64,000 nucleotides of DNA, from assembly GCA_910589415.1 (NCBI GenBank), contig OU342634.1, forward strand, positions 26,719,144 through 26,783,143, read 5' to 3'. The position numbers and the translations under genes are program-made. The notes under the pieces were generated by a model. It was given only the letters and a program-made list of their open reading frames with translations, did not search any database and was not told where the DNA came from. Positions 23,765-35,871 of the stretch are shown here, piece by piece. Every line of letters starts with the position of its first letter. The first letter of the stretch is position 1. The DNA is from Malachius bipustulatus. Its lineage: Eukaryota > Arthropoda > Insecta > Coleoptera > Melyridae.

Positions 23765-23905
23765 GCCCTATCTTCATGTCTCCAGAGCGCAGGGGGAGTT
23801 AGTTATTGAGTGGTTCTCAAATAATTCCTCAGCTTGGCGAATTCATCAGCGCCTCTACCAACTCCCCACGGAGAACCCTTGGGCCCGAAGCTGTTTTGTG
23901 TAAGT
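23765..23905 (+). other. GC-richer block with a splice donor, possible exon
   Basis: This block stands out in an AT-rich field and ends in a donor-like TTTTGT|GTAAGT at 23899. One plus frame is open for 47 codons across it (VSRAQGELVIEWF, RLYQLPTENPWARSCF). No family is recognised. An acceptor is not obvious. It could be an internal exon, a UTR exon, or chance. Confidence 0.25.
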
Positions 23906-25516
23906 TAACTGATTTGATTTTGAACTTTACGGTATGAGTTATGACAAAGACCAATATTGTTTTGATTTATTTGTATCTCGACACTAGTAAAAAACAAATA
24001 AATAATTTGTTTGTGAAAAATTTCCTTAAAAAAAACAGCCTAAATTTATAAATTTAAGTTGCAGAATTTTTTTGAATTTGATATAATTCCCCTTTTCGAG
24101 TAATTAGTAATTTTATTATTAAATAATTGTCTAAATGAATGCATAAAAATAATGACAGCTTATAAGATAATTAAAAAAAAAGTTATTTTAAGGGTACTTA
24201 TAAAGTATCAATTAAAATAAACAGTGAATAAACAAAATTTTTGATAAATAAAATATTGAAACAAAATATAAAAAAAAAAAAAATCGCCTAATATATCATC
24301 AAAATCCCAATCATTGGCTGCTTTCCACCAATAATAGCTAAAACCTGTCCACAAACTCACAAACTATCACCTAATCAATTATGAATGACTGAATGTTCGG
24401 GAATATTGCTTACAATATCCACTCATTTAACTTGAAGAGGTACTTCGAAACACATTTAATAATGATTGACTGACTTGCTTTCCAGCCAACCACTTTTTAT
24501 ATCCCAGTAATGAAGAGGGGAGAATAATCTCGAGCGTAGTTCTCGAACTATACGTCATTATTACATATTCCTAGATCATCTTCAGTCTTGCGTCATTTAA
24601 ACAAAAAATCGTGCATTCGTAAAAAATTCAACAATCTTCAATAGTACAATCAATATTTCACAGTGCTCTGCCGGAATCAACTTAATTGAAGTGGTGAACT
24701 GGTGAACAAGTTCAATTTAAAAGATATAGTAGGTACCTTATTTTCTTCGGTAACATGATGACAGTCTGCTTGGAGTCTTCATCGAGTGCCTAACATATAG
24801 GTACAGGGGTCTTTCTTGATTTTTGAAGTACAAAATTGAAATTTTCATAATTTTCGCCCGAAAAGTTACAGCCCCTTAAAGGACCCACTTTAAGTTTAAC
24901 ATTTTTTATCAGATTTTGACTGAAAGCTCCTACTTGAGAATGTTTATTATAATATAATAATATTCAATATTATGTTAAAAACAGGCCCTTGACACCAATT
25001 ATTAAATAATCAGGATCGTCTAAAATGGAGTGTAAAATCCTTTGTGTAAAATTATTGGTGCTGTAAGACGTGATCACAGATTGATAACGATAGAGAGAAA
25101 ATCGATCACGTTCCAATGTACTCCACACTTTCTTACGAGAGATCCTCCCAATCTCCCAATTGATTGGACAACGTTCTTGTACCTACTTGTTAACTGGATC
25201 GTTGGCCACTGCCTTATCATCGTTCAAGTTCTAATTATTTTGTAAGTTCTAACTTCATGTCGTTCAAAGCGACGAATAAAAAAAACTATTGCAGCAAAAG
25301 ATGTTCGTTGACTTTATTGAATTATTCGCTGAATTCGATTATAGGATAACGTCGACATTGTCGATTGTCGCAGCTAAAGGAAAACCGTCCCCAAATTATA
25401 TTTCAGAATGAATTTCTTGTTCTTGATCTTTTAGACTTAATATTGTCATAGAACCAATTCCGTTTTTAACTCATAAAAGAAACAATTGGATTTATTAATT
25501 TAAATATTATCCTTGA
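23906..25516. other. Unannotated AT-rich stretch
   Basis: No gene, paired repeat or transposon landmark identified. A 67-codon plus frame at 25042-25245 has no recognised motif. Confidence 0.5.
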
Positions 25517-25524
25517 CCTGTAAG

Positions 25525-25808
25525 CAGTGCTGGGAAAGATACTTTAAAGAGTATTCAATTAAGATACCAGATATTAGATAAGTACTTTCTAAAAAGTATC
25601 TCAACATTTAGAAAAATATGTTAAGCCTCAAAAGTATCTTGGATACAAGATGCTTCTATAAAACTATCTAAGATACTTTTCAAAACCATCTTAGATACCT
25701 AAAATAGATACAAGATACAGATACTTTTAAAAAGTACCTACCTATCTAGTAGATAGAAGAATACTAAAAAGTATCTTTTTCTTTAATATACTGATACTCC
25801 CAGCTCGG
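25525..25808. mobile_element. hAT-type MITE
   Basis: A 284-bp element with imperfect ends CAGTGCTGGGAAAGATAC and, at the right, the complement CCGAGCTGGGAGTATCAG. It is flanked by 8-bp duplications CCTGTAAG (25517-25524) and CCAGTAAG (25809-25816), one mismatch. CAGTGCTGGG-like ends with an 8-bp duplication are typical of hAT elements. The interior is built of degenerate AGATACTTTT / AAAAGTATCT words in both orientations and has no coding capacity. Confidence 0.85.
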
Positions 25809-26050
25809 CCAGTAAGTACGTTTATATGTAATTAAATAAAATACTTAATTTATTTATGTACAAGGCAAGTCACTTTCTTGTAGCAGGACTTTAAAAGTGT
25901 ACAAAAGAAAAATTTTCTTTTTAAATTGTTGCCGCGTTTTCTGGGACTTTTTGAAAATTTTTCAAAATTTTATTCATGTTTGTACGAAAATAAATAAAAT
26001 TTATTACCAAACGCCATAGAAAAATTGACCAAACACGTGGCAAGGAATAT

Positions 26051-26300
26051 GACATCATTCGGTGAAATTTTTAATTTTGTTATTGATCTTTAAAATTGAT
26101 TGGAAATAAATTGATTTAGAATCGATTGAAAATTGATTAAATATTGATAAATGTTATTGATTTTTGGTTTTCTTGATTATTTTTTTCACCGAATGACATA
26201 AAAAACCATATGACGGTCATAATAAAAAGTTGACTACATGACATGAAAATTTTCAGATCTAGTCGGGTTTGAAAATTTTCTAAATGTCAAATAGATGGAT
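26051..26300. repeat. Dispersed repeat with short inverted arms
   Basis: GACATCATTCGGTGAAATTTTT (26051-26072) is inverted at 26180-26199 (TTTTTTCACCGAATGACA). Between them is an ATTGAT-rich minisatellite-like segment. The segment to the right (ATATGACGGTCATAATAAAA ... GAAAATTTTCAGATCTAGTCGG) recurs in related form at 26850-26965 and 31765-31850 and in inverse form at 26565-26640 and 31490-31545. Confidence 0.6.
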
Positions 26301-26564
26301 GGCTCTTTACGACTTATGTATCAAAAAGGTACGGTCAAAGTAAGAAATCTCGATTTTTCAGTTTTTTTCAGCAAATTTCAGCAACGAGTGAAGTTAGCCC
26401 GAATTTTATTTCAGATTCTTTATAGGTCAGCATATTTTTTGCAACATTCCTCTAATCCAATCGATTTTTTATTCTAGTCATATTTTTTTATTAATGATAT
26501 ACCTACATAAATAAATAATTTTGTAGATTTACATAAGTCGTCAAAACATTATCGCATCTGACAT

Positions 26565-26970
26565 TCCAAAAATTTTCAAAGCTCACTAGATCCTACAGAT
26601 TTTTTAGTTACCTTCTCTTTTTCGTATGGTCGCCATATTGTTATTTCATTTTATTCGGTATTAAAAAATCAAGGAATCCATAAACCTATTAAATAAATAA
26701 AAAAATTAATTCTTGCCCTTTTTTGAAAAAAAAAACATATTTAAATAAGGAAACGTCAAAATGCTTGCGTTGTGGCTTTGGTGACATTCGGCGAAGAAAA
26801 AATATTGCCAAAAAGAGGGGGAAAAGCAGCCTTATTAGTTTTTTGGTTTCCTTGAATTTTTTAAGCCAAATGACAATGAAAAAACAAATGGCAATCACAA
26901 GAAAACAAAAAAAAATTGACTATGAAAACTCTTGGATCCAGTCGGCTTTGAAAATTTTTGAAATGTCAAA
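26565..26970. repeat. Foldback copy of the AGTCGGCTTTGAAAATTTT repeat
   Basis: The left side (ACATTCCAAAAATTTTCAAAG, 26570) is the inverse of the right side (CTTTGAAAATTTTTGAAATG, 26944). Next to each lies a partner of GGATCCAGTCGG / CACTAGATCC. The two arms enclose about 200 bp containing short opposing frames without motifs. Confidence 0.6.
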
Positions 26971-27524
26971 GGGATAATGTAAAACACAGCAGCGCTTCCT
27001 ATTTTTAGCTATTTTCAGCATGAATCATAAAAGGTCTATAAAAGGTCATCACTTGGTATGCCTGGCTATGGGGAGAATGCATTAATAACAAAATGGCAGA
27101 TTGTTGCTTTCCACTGCGCCATAGTAGGATAAAAATTGTATCAAATGAAAGTAGAAGGAATTTTGCACACTATTATGTGGCCAGTACATATCATATCAGA
27201 ATCCTCATGAAATTCTTTAAAAAACTTAACAAAAGTTAAAATTTCAACAATAAGATCACAACATAGCTTTACACATGATCAGCAAAGTGGCTTTCAATGC
27301 ATTTTTCCTATGACTAGCAACAAGAGAAAAAAAATCGACGTCTCCTATGGTGTCGAACGAAGCTTCTTTATCCTGCATAGAAATTCCATAGATTATGATT
27401 TCTGGCTGCTTTTATTATCAAAACCGGATCATTTTTTATACAGAACTTGATTTCAAATTGAAGAAGGATGCAGGTACCTAATTTGTAAGTTGACAATTTT
27501 TGACTAAGACGAAAGTGGATTGCA

Positions 27525-27707
27525 ATGCGACACATAATTTACGAACGAGAGAAAGTTCTGGTGGTAGGTGCTGGTGCTCGAAGAAAGTCTCTGAAGTTAG
27601 AGGACAAGCAATTAGAAAACTTTGCAGCTAGCTACACTTTTATTACCACTGCGGAAGCTGCAATGGTGATCACTGATCAGTATGAATTTTGTTACCTACT
27701 TCGTTGA
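27525..27707 (+). CDS. Unrecognised 60-codon frame, weak candidate
   Basis: The frame MRHIIYEREKVLVVGAGARR continues with normal complexity (KLEDKQLENFAASYTF, EAAMVITDQYEF) to TGA at 27707. The VVGAGAR phrase resembles nucleotide-binding loops only superficially and I do not infer a function. No flanking splice signal is decisive. Confidence 0.2.
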   Translation: MRHIIYEREKVLVVGAGARRKSLKLEDKQLENFAASYTFITTAEAAMVITDQYEFCYLLR

Positions 27708-28052
27708 AAAATCCAGTTTTCATAAGCCTCCTATTTCTATCAAATTTTCAATAGTGTCTAAATTGGCACAAATTGCTAAATTAATAAAAAAATCGACGAA
27801 AATAAGTAAATACCTATGTACATAGAAATGAAAGAAACAAACTCAAAATCTCAACTTCAAAATAAATTCTCAGTAAGTGGCTACACGATGGGTGGTAGAT
27901 ACTTAGGTACCTCCCTACTCGAATAATTTGCAATTTTTATTATTATTGGTTCTTGCATGGCAAAAAAGATAATTTATTGATTTTGACTATTATTTGCCAT
28001 TACGTAGGTCTGTCCTTAAATTATTAACTACCCTTATTACCAAATAAAAAAA

Positions 28053-28400
28053 ATGTATTATATAAAATATCTGGAATCATCACATGGTCAACTTTTTGAT
28101 GACCATAAAACATTCCCTCTGACCAAGGAAAATATCACATCAAATCCTTCGCCATTAAACATGACAGCTTACATGGAGAAAGTGCTGATCGAGCAGGGGT
28201 TCCTTCCTGCAGATAGGGCACACTATATCGGGCGGGCTCTTCGGGCGCACAATCACGTGCAGTGTGGGATCGCGACGACTTCGGCGTCCAGACGGCCGAC
28301 GTGCCTTCCCCGGGAGGTCGAGGTGACTGGAAAGCGCTGCCAGCGCTCCTTATTCCGCTTGTTCCATTGCCTCGTTGCCAGGTCTGTCCATTTTTATTAG
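28053..28400 (+). other. GC-rich block inside a 115-codon open frame
   Basis: From about 28195 to 28385 the sequence is distinctly GC- and CpG-rich (for example CGGGCGGGCTCTTCGGGCG), in sharp contrast to its flanks. A plus frame spans 28053-28400, another plus frame is open at 28262-28444, and on the minus strand a long frame is also open, ending at a donor-like CCAT|GTAAGC near 28176-28171. Coding strand and product cannot be decided. It may be an exon, an old promoter/CpG block, or a fragment of a transferred element. Confidence 0.3.
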
Positions 28401-28887
28401 CGCTTCTTCTACCATTAGTATCCTCTAAATGTGCAATGAATTAACGGTCATTTCAGCTTAATGTCAATTATTATTATTACTACTAGTGAAAGGTGCCAAT
28501 AATACACCAGCGAAATAAAAATTTCCCTGACCCGGAAGCGCAGACCAAGCGAGGGGTGGTTGAACGTTCGTTCCTTCATAAATGTTGCATCTCCTAAGTC
28601 TACTTGGAATAACAAATGAGTAGTTTCCAGATATTAGGTAAGCGTTTTGTGTTTTATTCATGCCATGTTAATCAATAGAAACTCGAAAATAATTTTAAAT
28701 GGGATAGGATGCAGGAGAAATAGAAGTTTAAATTAATTTGGTTGATGTTAATTTTAATTAACTATCATAAGGTTGACAAGAAAATATTTGAGTACAGTAA
28801 CATAAATGGAATATTATCATTAATGAAATATTATCATTTCCGCCTAGTTGTATTAAATTTGCATTTTAGCTATTTTGTGTCAATAAA
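28401..28887. other. Unannotated stretch
   Basis: No gene or paired repeat recognised. A minus frame at 28464-28661 shows no known motif. Confidence 0.45.
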
Positions 28888-29416
28888 ATACAGGGTGTTA
28901 AGAAAATGGCGGATAAACTCTTCAGTACATAGTAGGGGACACTCTGTAAACTAAGGGAAAAATAATTTAAAAAAATCCAGAGCTACATTTAAAAAGATAT
29001 AAGCAAAATATTGAACAATAAATTTGGCAACGTTTAACACGATAACAGTTGGTATTTTGTAATTTCGTCTAATTTCTAACAATGTAGGTAGTCAAGGTAT
29101 CAAAACCGTTATTGCCAAATGCTTTTTTTTTCAGCATCTTAGAAAAGAAAAGAAAATCTTATTAAATTTTCCAAGCCAGTAATACATCTTAAACAATTTT
29201 TTTTAAAGATAACGATTAAAGTACCCTTTTTATATCTGTAAAATCATTTAGTTTTTGCAAATACTGCAAAACAAAGATAGTAAAATGTTAACTTTGGCAT
29301 TTTTTATCTCACCTAATTGAAGACCAGAATTTTTTAAATTATTTTTCCCGTACTCAACTGAGTGTCCCCTACAATGTACTGAAGAGTTTATCCGTCATTT
29401 TCTTAACACCCTGTAT
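28888..29416. mobile_element. TIR element ending ACAGGGTGTTAAGAAAATG
   Basis: A 529-bp element with about 88-bp terminal inverted repeats differing at roughly ten positions. The left end TACAGGGTGTTAAGAAAATG at 28889 matches the right end CATTTTCTTAACACCCTGTA at 29396-29415, and pairing continues through GATAAACTCTTCAGTACAT and GGGGACACTC. TA borders both ends, compatible with a Tc1/mariner-type target duplication. There is no coding capacity. A half copy lies at 51515-51813 in opposite orientation. Confidence 0.85.
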
Positions 29417-30523
29417 AATATGGCTGATATGCATGGAGATAAGTCGCATAACTTATTAATCATATTATTATGATGTAGCGTCCCAATATTCTTTTAGGCT
29501 GTTTAGAAGTAAAGACTTCTATTGTTTATGCCGCTACCATCAAATTTGATTATTATTGTTGATTGTCGGTAGGAACTGAAACTTTCTAAGTATATTTTTT
29601 TACTTTTTAAAAGTAAGAAGTAATTTTTACAAGTAGAAAGCAATCAGGAATCATTAGGGAATAAAAGGGGATTAAAGTTTATTTAAACAGAAAAACAAAA
29701 AATTGGTTGAAGGACGTCAGAAAAAATATTTTTTGGATATCATGATAAAAACTGTAATTTTGGATAGAAAACCCCAAAGTGAAAGTCCCAAAAAAGGATT
29801 GAAATGAATAACTCTGGAATAAAAACCTTCCTAAAAGTCTATTTCGTGGATTAAGCGGAACTAAGCAATTTGTTTTTTTTTCTTTTTCTTCGAGTTTCCT
29901 TTTTGGTCTGTTTTCTCGACAACGAGTCCGTGGGAGAATTTGTATTTTTGGTTGAATCGTTTTGTATGTCCAAAATGGATCTCAGTGAAGCGGGGAAGTG
30001 ACACCAAGAGTGGAGAGTAGGTTGAAATCAACACAGACAAGGTACAGAAGTTTAGTTTCCATTCATCAGTCCATGTACCGGGTGGGCAACTAAGAATGGA
30101 TGCCAACCATATCTCAGGAACAGCTCGTCACACAGCTTTAGGGTAAAATTTTTTAGGAGGAAAGTGACCCCAAGGAATCGCTGGAAAATATTTTTGAGCT
30201 TCTAAAACTACCGCTAGGGGGCATATAATAGTCACGGTAGAATGGAAAATGGGTAGTTTCTCCGTATTTTTCAGCCTGTAATCAGCACCGGTCTTTATAA
30301 ATCTGATAAGAAACCTTTTTATCTTGCGGGATGCAGAGTCGGTTAATTGAGCAAATTTGTGGAGAATTTGATGCTGATTTGTCAATCTGAAAAAAAATTA
30401 GAATAGCTGGCGTCGTTGCTGAAACATGAAAAACAAACTGAAAAACTGATATTTGTTTTTTTGGGCATAAGGTTTCTTCATGATTGAACATTAATTATGT
30501 TTTGTAAATAAATAGATAAATAT
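29417..30523. other. Unannotated stretch
   Basis: Minus frames at 29861-30106, 30128-30385 and 30282-30491 overlap each other and have no recognised motif. No paired repeats were found. Confidence 0.45.
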
Positions 30524-30526
30524 TTA

Positions 30527-30675
30527 TGGCCGTATTCACAAACGATAATTACCAAATAATTACGTAATCAGTTATCTCTATCTCATTTTAATGCAAATAA
30601 ACTGTATAGCTCCATCTCATTCATTTAATTATTATCGAGATATTACAGGACCAGAACGCTTTGTGAATACGGGCA
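30527..30675. mobile_element. Palindromic MITE with TTA duplication
   Basis: The ends TGGCCGTATTCACAAA and TTTGTGAATACGGGCA form 16-bp inverted repeats with one mismatch. They are flanked by TTA at 30524-30526 and 30676-30678. The interior is also palindromic (ATCTCTATCTCATT paired with AATGAATGAGATGGAG). A 3-bp TTA duplication suggests PIF/Harbinger mobilisation. It is 149 bp and non-coding. Confidence 0.75.
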
Positions 30676-30689
30676 TTAGGGTCTTCAAA

Positions 30690-31432
30690 GTTAAGTTGGC
30701 ACGTCGTTATTTGTTAATCTACAAAATCGGTTAAATTAGCAAACTAGTAGTATTTTTTTTCTGTTGAACGAGACGATCAAAACAGAAAAACAATTTTTCC
30801 CGTTTTCGAGTTAGGATGTCAAAGAGTTCTCTTTTTTTTAAATGAGACACCCGGTATATTTTTGTATTTTCATATTTCCTGAAAAAATCCAATACCAATG
30901 GTTCCTACAGTTTCAGTTTAAATTATTTAGTTTTTGAGTTATAAACAAATGAACATCGTAATTTTTCATTTTCAAAATAGTGTACATCGGAAACGACCCA
31001 TTATAACGGAAAACAGATACACGCCCCTATTGTAACTGTTTATTTACTATCCTATGAATTAGATGAAATAGGTGCACGTTGATGAAAAATCTGATAATTT
31101 TTATCACGCCGCTGTATAAAAATGTGTAAGATATAACACTTTAAAAGTGAAGATAGGTATACATGTAAACCGTTTTGTACCTATGATAAATCGAGTCCTT
31201 TCTGATATACACTGCTTTCAAAATGAAAAAATGCAATTTTTATTTGCTTACACCTCAAAAACTAACTAATTAATTTATAGGTATTGGATTTTCTGTGTCT
31301 ATTTAAAAACAAATAGAACTTTTTGACATCTTTTGACAACTTGAAAACGCGATGTTCAATTGTTTTTCCGTTTTCATCGTTTTATTGCGATTTTGTAGAT
31401 ACAATAAAAATAACGAAGTTAGCAATAGTGCC
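30690..31432. mobile_element. Diverged palindromic element (ACATGTAAGCCG family)
   Basis: The left arm (about 30690-31010) and right arm (about 31190-31432) are inverted and diverged. Examples are TCTACAAAATCG paired with CGATTTTGTAGA, AACAGAAAAACAATT paired with AATTGTTTTTCCGTT, and TCATTTTCAAAATAGTGTACAT paired inversely near 31205. The centre (TTTTTATCACGCCGCTGTATAA ... ACATGTAAACCGTTT) is homologous to the centres of 56478-57333 and 60768-61533. It is an older copy of that family. Confidence 0.65.
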
Positions 31433-31489
31433 GATTTAGTTTTGAAGAACCTGTTTTGTATAAGTCGTTATAAGCGATCCATCCGACGT

Positions 31490-31860
31490 TTAAAAAATTT
31501 TTAAAGCCGACTAGATCCGACAGTTTCCATAGTCAAATTTGGGTTTTCTTTAAGGCCGCTGTATTCTTTTTTTCATTTCGATCGGTAGGTATTATAATAA
31601 TCAACGCAACGATAAATCTATGAATTTTATAAAAGAAAATTTCACAACAAAGGAAAATGTGTTTCTTAGAATGACGTCATCCGACGAATATGTTTTCTTT
31701 GTTGTTCCGAAAAAATTTAACATTTGTTTTTAAAGATTTAATTCTTTCTTGATTATTTTTAGATAGAATGACATAAAGAAGCAACATGACAGCCATAACA
31801 AAAAAAAATTAACGATGAAAACTCTGGAATCTACCTTCAGTTCGGAAACGGAAGAGACTT
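31490..31860. repeat. Foldback repeat, AGCCGACTAGATCCGACAG type
   Basis: Left part (AAATTTTTAAAGCCGACTAGATCC at 31493) and right part (AATGACATAAAGAAGCAACATGACAG to 31850) are inverse members of the dispersed repeat seen at 26185-26300 and 26565-26970. No coding capacity. Confidence 0.5.
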
Positions 31861-32281
31861 TATCAGATTTAGTTTTATCCGAATCCCCCGGAAAATCGTC
31901 TTCTTATCTGCTTCACGCTCTTCATGAATTTATTTTTGCTCGAATTCGAAGGTTTAATTAAACATTAGCAACAAAAAATGAAAAGTGTGATTAGATTTCT
32001 TTATCTTCGAAAATTTCATAACGCGTAAATTGTTTTTTTGCTTTTCGTTTTCATGTTACATGTTACTTCTATAGGTACAGGATAATAGTTTCAACCAATA
32101 GCTTATACATATCGTAAAAGTGTCTTTTTCTCGCTTCTGATTAAATATTGAATTCGCAGAAAATTCAAGTGTCACAAGCGAAGAAACGCCACGTTCTAAC
32201 ATAAGAAGAGCGTGTAATTGTGAATAATGTGGATAAGAACCTCTCAAGGATAGAAAGCCGTATATGTTAGTGAAAGAGGTA

Positions 32282-32560
32282 AATAGTTACTTTGTGTGCT
32301 ATAGTTTAACTAGTGTTGCTGTTTGTACAGTCTTCAGAGTTATCAATAATACCGGGATTGAGAAATCAAATAAAACTGTAACTTCTGGTCGAAAGAGAAT
32401 CATACTCGATGATGACGCGAAGTATGCTATTCGTGTATGAAATTTCCCCTTTAAAAACAATGTTAACAGAATTGCACTACGATGAAAGTTTGTCGAAGAT
32501 ATCTCGTCAAGTACTAATCCGTACTTTCCGCGAAATGAACATCCTCTACCGAAAAAGGAA
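32282..32560 (+). pseudogene. Tc1/mariner-type transposase N-terminal remnant
   Basis: A plus frame reads LTSVAVCTVFRVINNTGIEK, then TSGRKRIILDDDAKYAIRV followed by a TGA stop, then LKTMLTELHYDESLSKISRQ, VLIRTFREMN and LYRKRN. A first helix-turn-helix, a GRKR linker and a second helix-turn-helix with SKISRQT.-R-L-like residues is the usual N-terminal paired-type domain of Tc1/mariner transposases. The copy is broken by stops and lacks the DDE domain. No terminal repeats were found next to it. Confidence 0.6.
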
Positions 32561-34599
32561 CTAAAAAAAAATTGTTTTGTGGCACAGAAATTTTTTTTAT
32601 TAAATTTGGGAGCATCGAAGATCACAAAGGAAAATACGATACACATATTCAGATAAGCACAAAATACATTACAATCATATTCAGAATAAGAACCCTCTTA
32701 AGACTGGTAAATCGTGCGCCACTGACGTGTGCTTTCCCATTACGTTTATTTGCGGCAGCTCTCTAGCCTGCAAAACTGAAAAGGTGCCTTCCCATTACAA
32801 ACTGAACTATAGTACAAAAAGTAACTAATTTATTTTTATATAATAGGTAATATAAATAAATAATAAAAAAGATGTGATAAAAAAAAGTTTTTTGATTTTC
32901 CAGTTTTCCAGCATATTTCAGCAACGAGAAAGCTATCTTAAATTTGTTTTCTGATTATATATCACCATTACTACTTTGCCCTTTTATTTGACTCCATATA
33001 TGTATAGTTTTAGTTTCGGTGTTAAAAATTTTTGCACTTAAAAAAAAATCAAAAATGGTTAATTGTGCAGTTCATTGAGGAAGAAAACTATGTATATTTG
33101 ATCATCACGAAGATACGTAAATGAAACGTTTAAGTCCAAGTTTTCGACCATTAATCGCTCTCAGGCTTTCCGCCATCTTGGATTAAGCAGTGAAGGTCGT
33201 ATTGGTGGTTCGTGAACGAACCATACGGGAAAAAATCAGTAGGCTTGATATTTATTTGTATTTCGCATATTTAACGCCTAGAATTTATTTATTTAAAGAA
33301 GGGCAACCTCAGAACTGTATCTACCTCCTAATCAACATTTTCAAAAATAATGAGAGTTACCTATTATATGTACATATATGCAGGAAACAATCTTTAGGTA
33401 ACCCACTAAGGCCCACTTGAATGAAAGAAATCAGATACAAGGCAAATTCGTGGAGAAAGACTAAGCGCAACCTCTTCAATCTTATCCCCCAAAAAAGGGA
33501 CAGCGAAAAAATATTTACTCGGTGGTTCAATGTAATGGTGTCTAATAAACATAACATACCCTCCTCCCAGTGTGTCGAGGTTAGTTCTGGTCAGTGATTT
33601 CAATTCCATAACGCCGGGTGCTTACAATAATATATTTTGCTTATAAACAATGGAATATTTTTATTATTAATGGCTACCGAAATAAATCTTCTTTATATAA
33701 GAAGACTGAACATATAAGAGAAATTCATGTGACGTCTAAACAAGATTTTAAGATTATTTTGATCAAACTTATTTAAATTTTTCGACTATTTGATTCAATT
33801 TATTTAGAAAGTGCTAAAATCATAGCCTGACATACATACCAACCGCAGAACTGAAGTGCTTAATTTAATTCCTAATTAACTCGCTGGTGCGATTATTGCT
33901 CTCTCTGATTGTCTCTCTCTGTGCAACGTTCTGTCATGTAATGACTAGTTACTAGAGATTAAATTAAGCATTTCAATCCCTTATTATTAGTTTATGATTT
34001 GGATAGATAAAAATAATCAGAATTTGTACGTACCTATATCTATGGGATATCAGGAAAATGATTCTCCCTTTATTAAAAGTAAAAGGGCGGATCTTGCCTC
34101 GGATGTTGCTCAAGTATAAAACCGTTTGATATAAGCACGAGGCGGTGAATATTATGAATTATACATCCTGCTATCGATTCCGAAGCTAGCATCGGAATAA
34201 ATTGAGTAATTCAGTACGACGTGATTAATTAGGGTAATAATTAATTGGAGAGCAGAATATTGTAACAAATTAATATAATTTCTGCAATATTCATGTCAAA
34301 GCCGGCAACCGCATATCGGTAATCAATAGCGTTGACAATTTACCTCATAACGATTAAACCACCGAGTTCCAAATTCAACCAATCGGAAAACAGTTTTTGC
34401 GAAAATATCATCGGAAAAATTTACACTTTTTTTTCTTAAAGTCGATGCATGAGGAGAAGTGTTCGACTAAATGCTTGAATTTGGATAATAGGCTCCTATT
34501 ACAGTCCAGAAATCCTTTCTCGCTTGTTTAGGTGTAACATAAATAACCCCTCAGCTTCATCGGTTGCAAAAAAATTGCGGTGTTCTATAGCTGACATTT
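32561..34599. other. Unannotated stretch
   Basis: No gene supported. A minus frame at 33406-33609 (MELKSLTRTNLDTLGGGY...) has normal complexity but no known motif. A 16-bp imperfect inverted repeat (TGCTTAATTTAAT / ATTAAATTAAGCA) spans 33857-33972 and may be a tiny MITE. Confidence 0.45.
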
Positions 34600-34639
34600 T
34601 GGGTTTTTTACATGCTTATTGGTATGACATGCTTGCTGG

Positions 34640-34915
34640 AAGTTTGGATGGTCTTAGAGGAATATATCAAACGATACCTAGTGACCTCGTGACCATATCT
34701 GTGTATTGGGTAGTCTTATTAGGCTGCCATTTTTTGAAGCTCCCATTCATTGACGACAGTTTCAAGCGTTGATAATGAAAACGGCTGATTATAAAGAGCA
34801 ATGATGGCTTTAATCGCTCCAACACATTGGCTTGCCGCACACATGGATGGCGTTAGGGTCGCGAAGTCACTAGGTACTGTTACAAAACATTTCCCTAAAC
34901 CATCCAGCCTTCTCA
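34640..34915. repeat. Inverted repeat, ~55-bp diverged arms
   Basis: GGATGGTCTTAGAGGAATAT ... GATACCTAGTGACCTCGTGACC (34646-34694) is the inverse of the segment 34856-34907, which contains GGTCGCGAAGTCACTAGGTA and TTTCCCTAAACCATCC. The two arms enclose about 160 bp. Open frames on both strands here come from the repeat. The arms may belong to a worn foldback element. Confidence 0.6.
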
Positions 34916-34959
34916 ACGATGTCAGAGATGAGCACTATAATAGCTTATTGTGGATCTTG

Positions 34960-35871
34960 GTAAATGAGCTTAACCCACCTTCCCTTTTCACACAATTTTC
35001 AAATCGATAAGATGTAATTAATTGAATTACCATTAGTATATCAAAGTTATTTATAAACATTAAATATTTAGCTTCTAATGGACTCGTTGAATTTTGTATT
35101 AGGAAATGAACTGGAAAATAAGTCAGACGGTAGATTTCCGGAAACGATATCCATCATGAAATAGATTATATCTGAAAATCCTATCCAGTCTAGCTTATCA
35201 GAATTCAGAAATCACTCTGGATAGTGACGGTAAGTGCCAGTTACTACATAAATAATTCACTCACGTCTAAATTATCAATACCTATACATTGAATATTCCG
35301 AGAATAAACTAAAATCCTTTGGGCGTCTGTCCTGCCATTCAGTGTTCATTTGTTTATTATGTTAGTCTATAATAAATGCCTCAACCTACTATACGAGTTA
35401 ATCGATTGGGATATTTCTGAAATAAACCATGTTGCAGGATTATGCTGCTCCGGTGCTGTACACTTTGCAGTCGGGATGGGTTTTAGTTTTAGACCGTAGT
35501 TTGGAGAACAGGTGTAAGTGCACTTACTGCTCTGAAAGCAATAATTTAACTTGACACTTACTTTGGCTTGAGATACAGACACTTTTGGACTTTTTTTAAT
35601 TAAAAAATAAAAATGTTATATTTTATTATTTATAATGTAAAAAAATTGACAATGTTTGATATTTTTGGTGTTTTTAAAGAAGAACAACCTTAGCAATTTA
35701 ACACCTTGAAAACAAATTTGGGAAGCTCTGTTTTGTGGCTATCACCAAAACTCAAGATAGCACATGTTCCCCGAATGGGATTGTTTTGGGACTTTTGAGA
35801 TTCGAACTACTGGGAACCATCCGCAACGTTTGTACCAATGACTTGTAGTCAATTAGTTAAAAAAAAAACTG
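34960..35871. other. Unannotated stretch
   Basis: No gene supported. On the minus strand near 35800 a B-box-like GTTCGAATC occurs (35806-35814) but without a T-stem. Confidence 0.45.

Noticed and set aside
27525..27707. VVGAGAR as a Rossmann-type dinucleotide-binding loop
   Set aside because: Glycine spacing and surrounding residues do not give a convincing beta-alpha-beta fold in 60 residues; kept only as an unrecognised frame.
32299..32646. 115-codon minus-strand open frame
   Set aside because: It is antisense to the Tc1/mariner-type helix-turn-helix remnant read on the plus strand, which explains its openness.
35806..35814. GTTCGAATC on the minus strand as a second tRNA-like site
   Set aside because: No flanking T-stem pairing and no convincing A box upstream.
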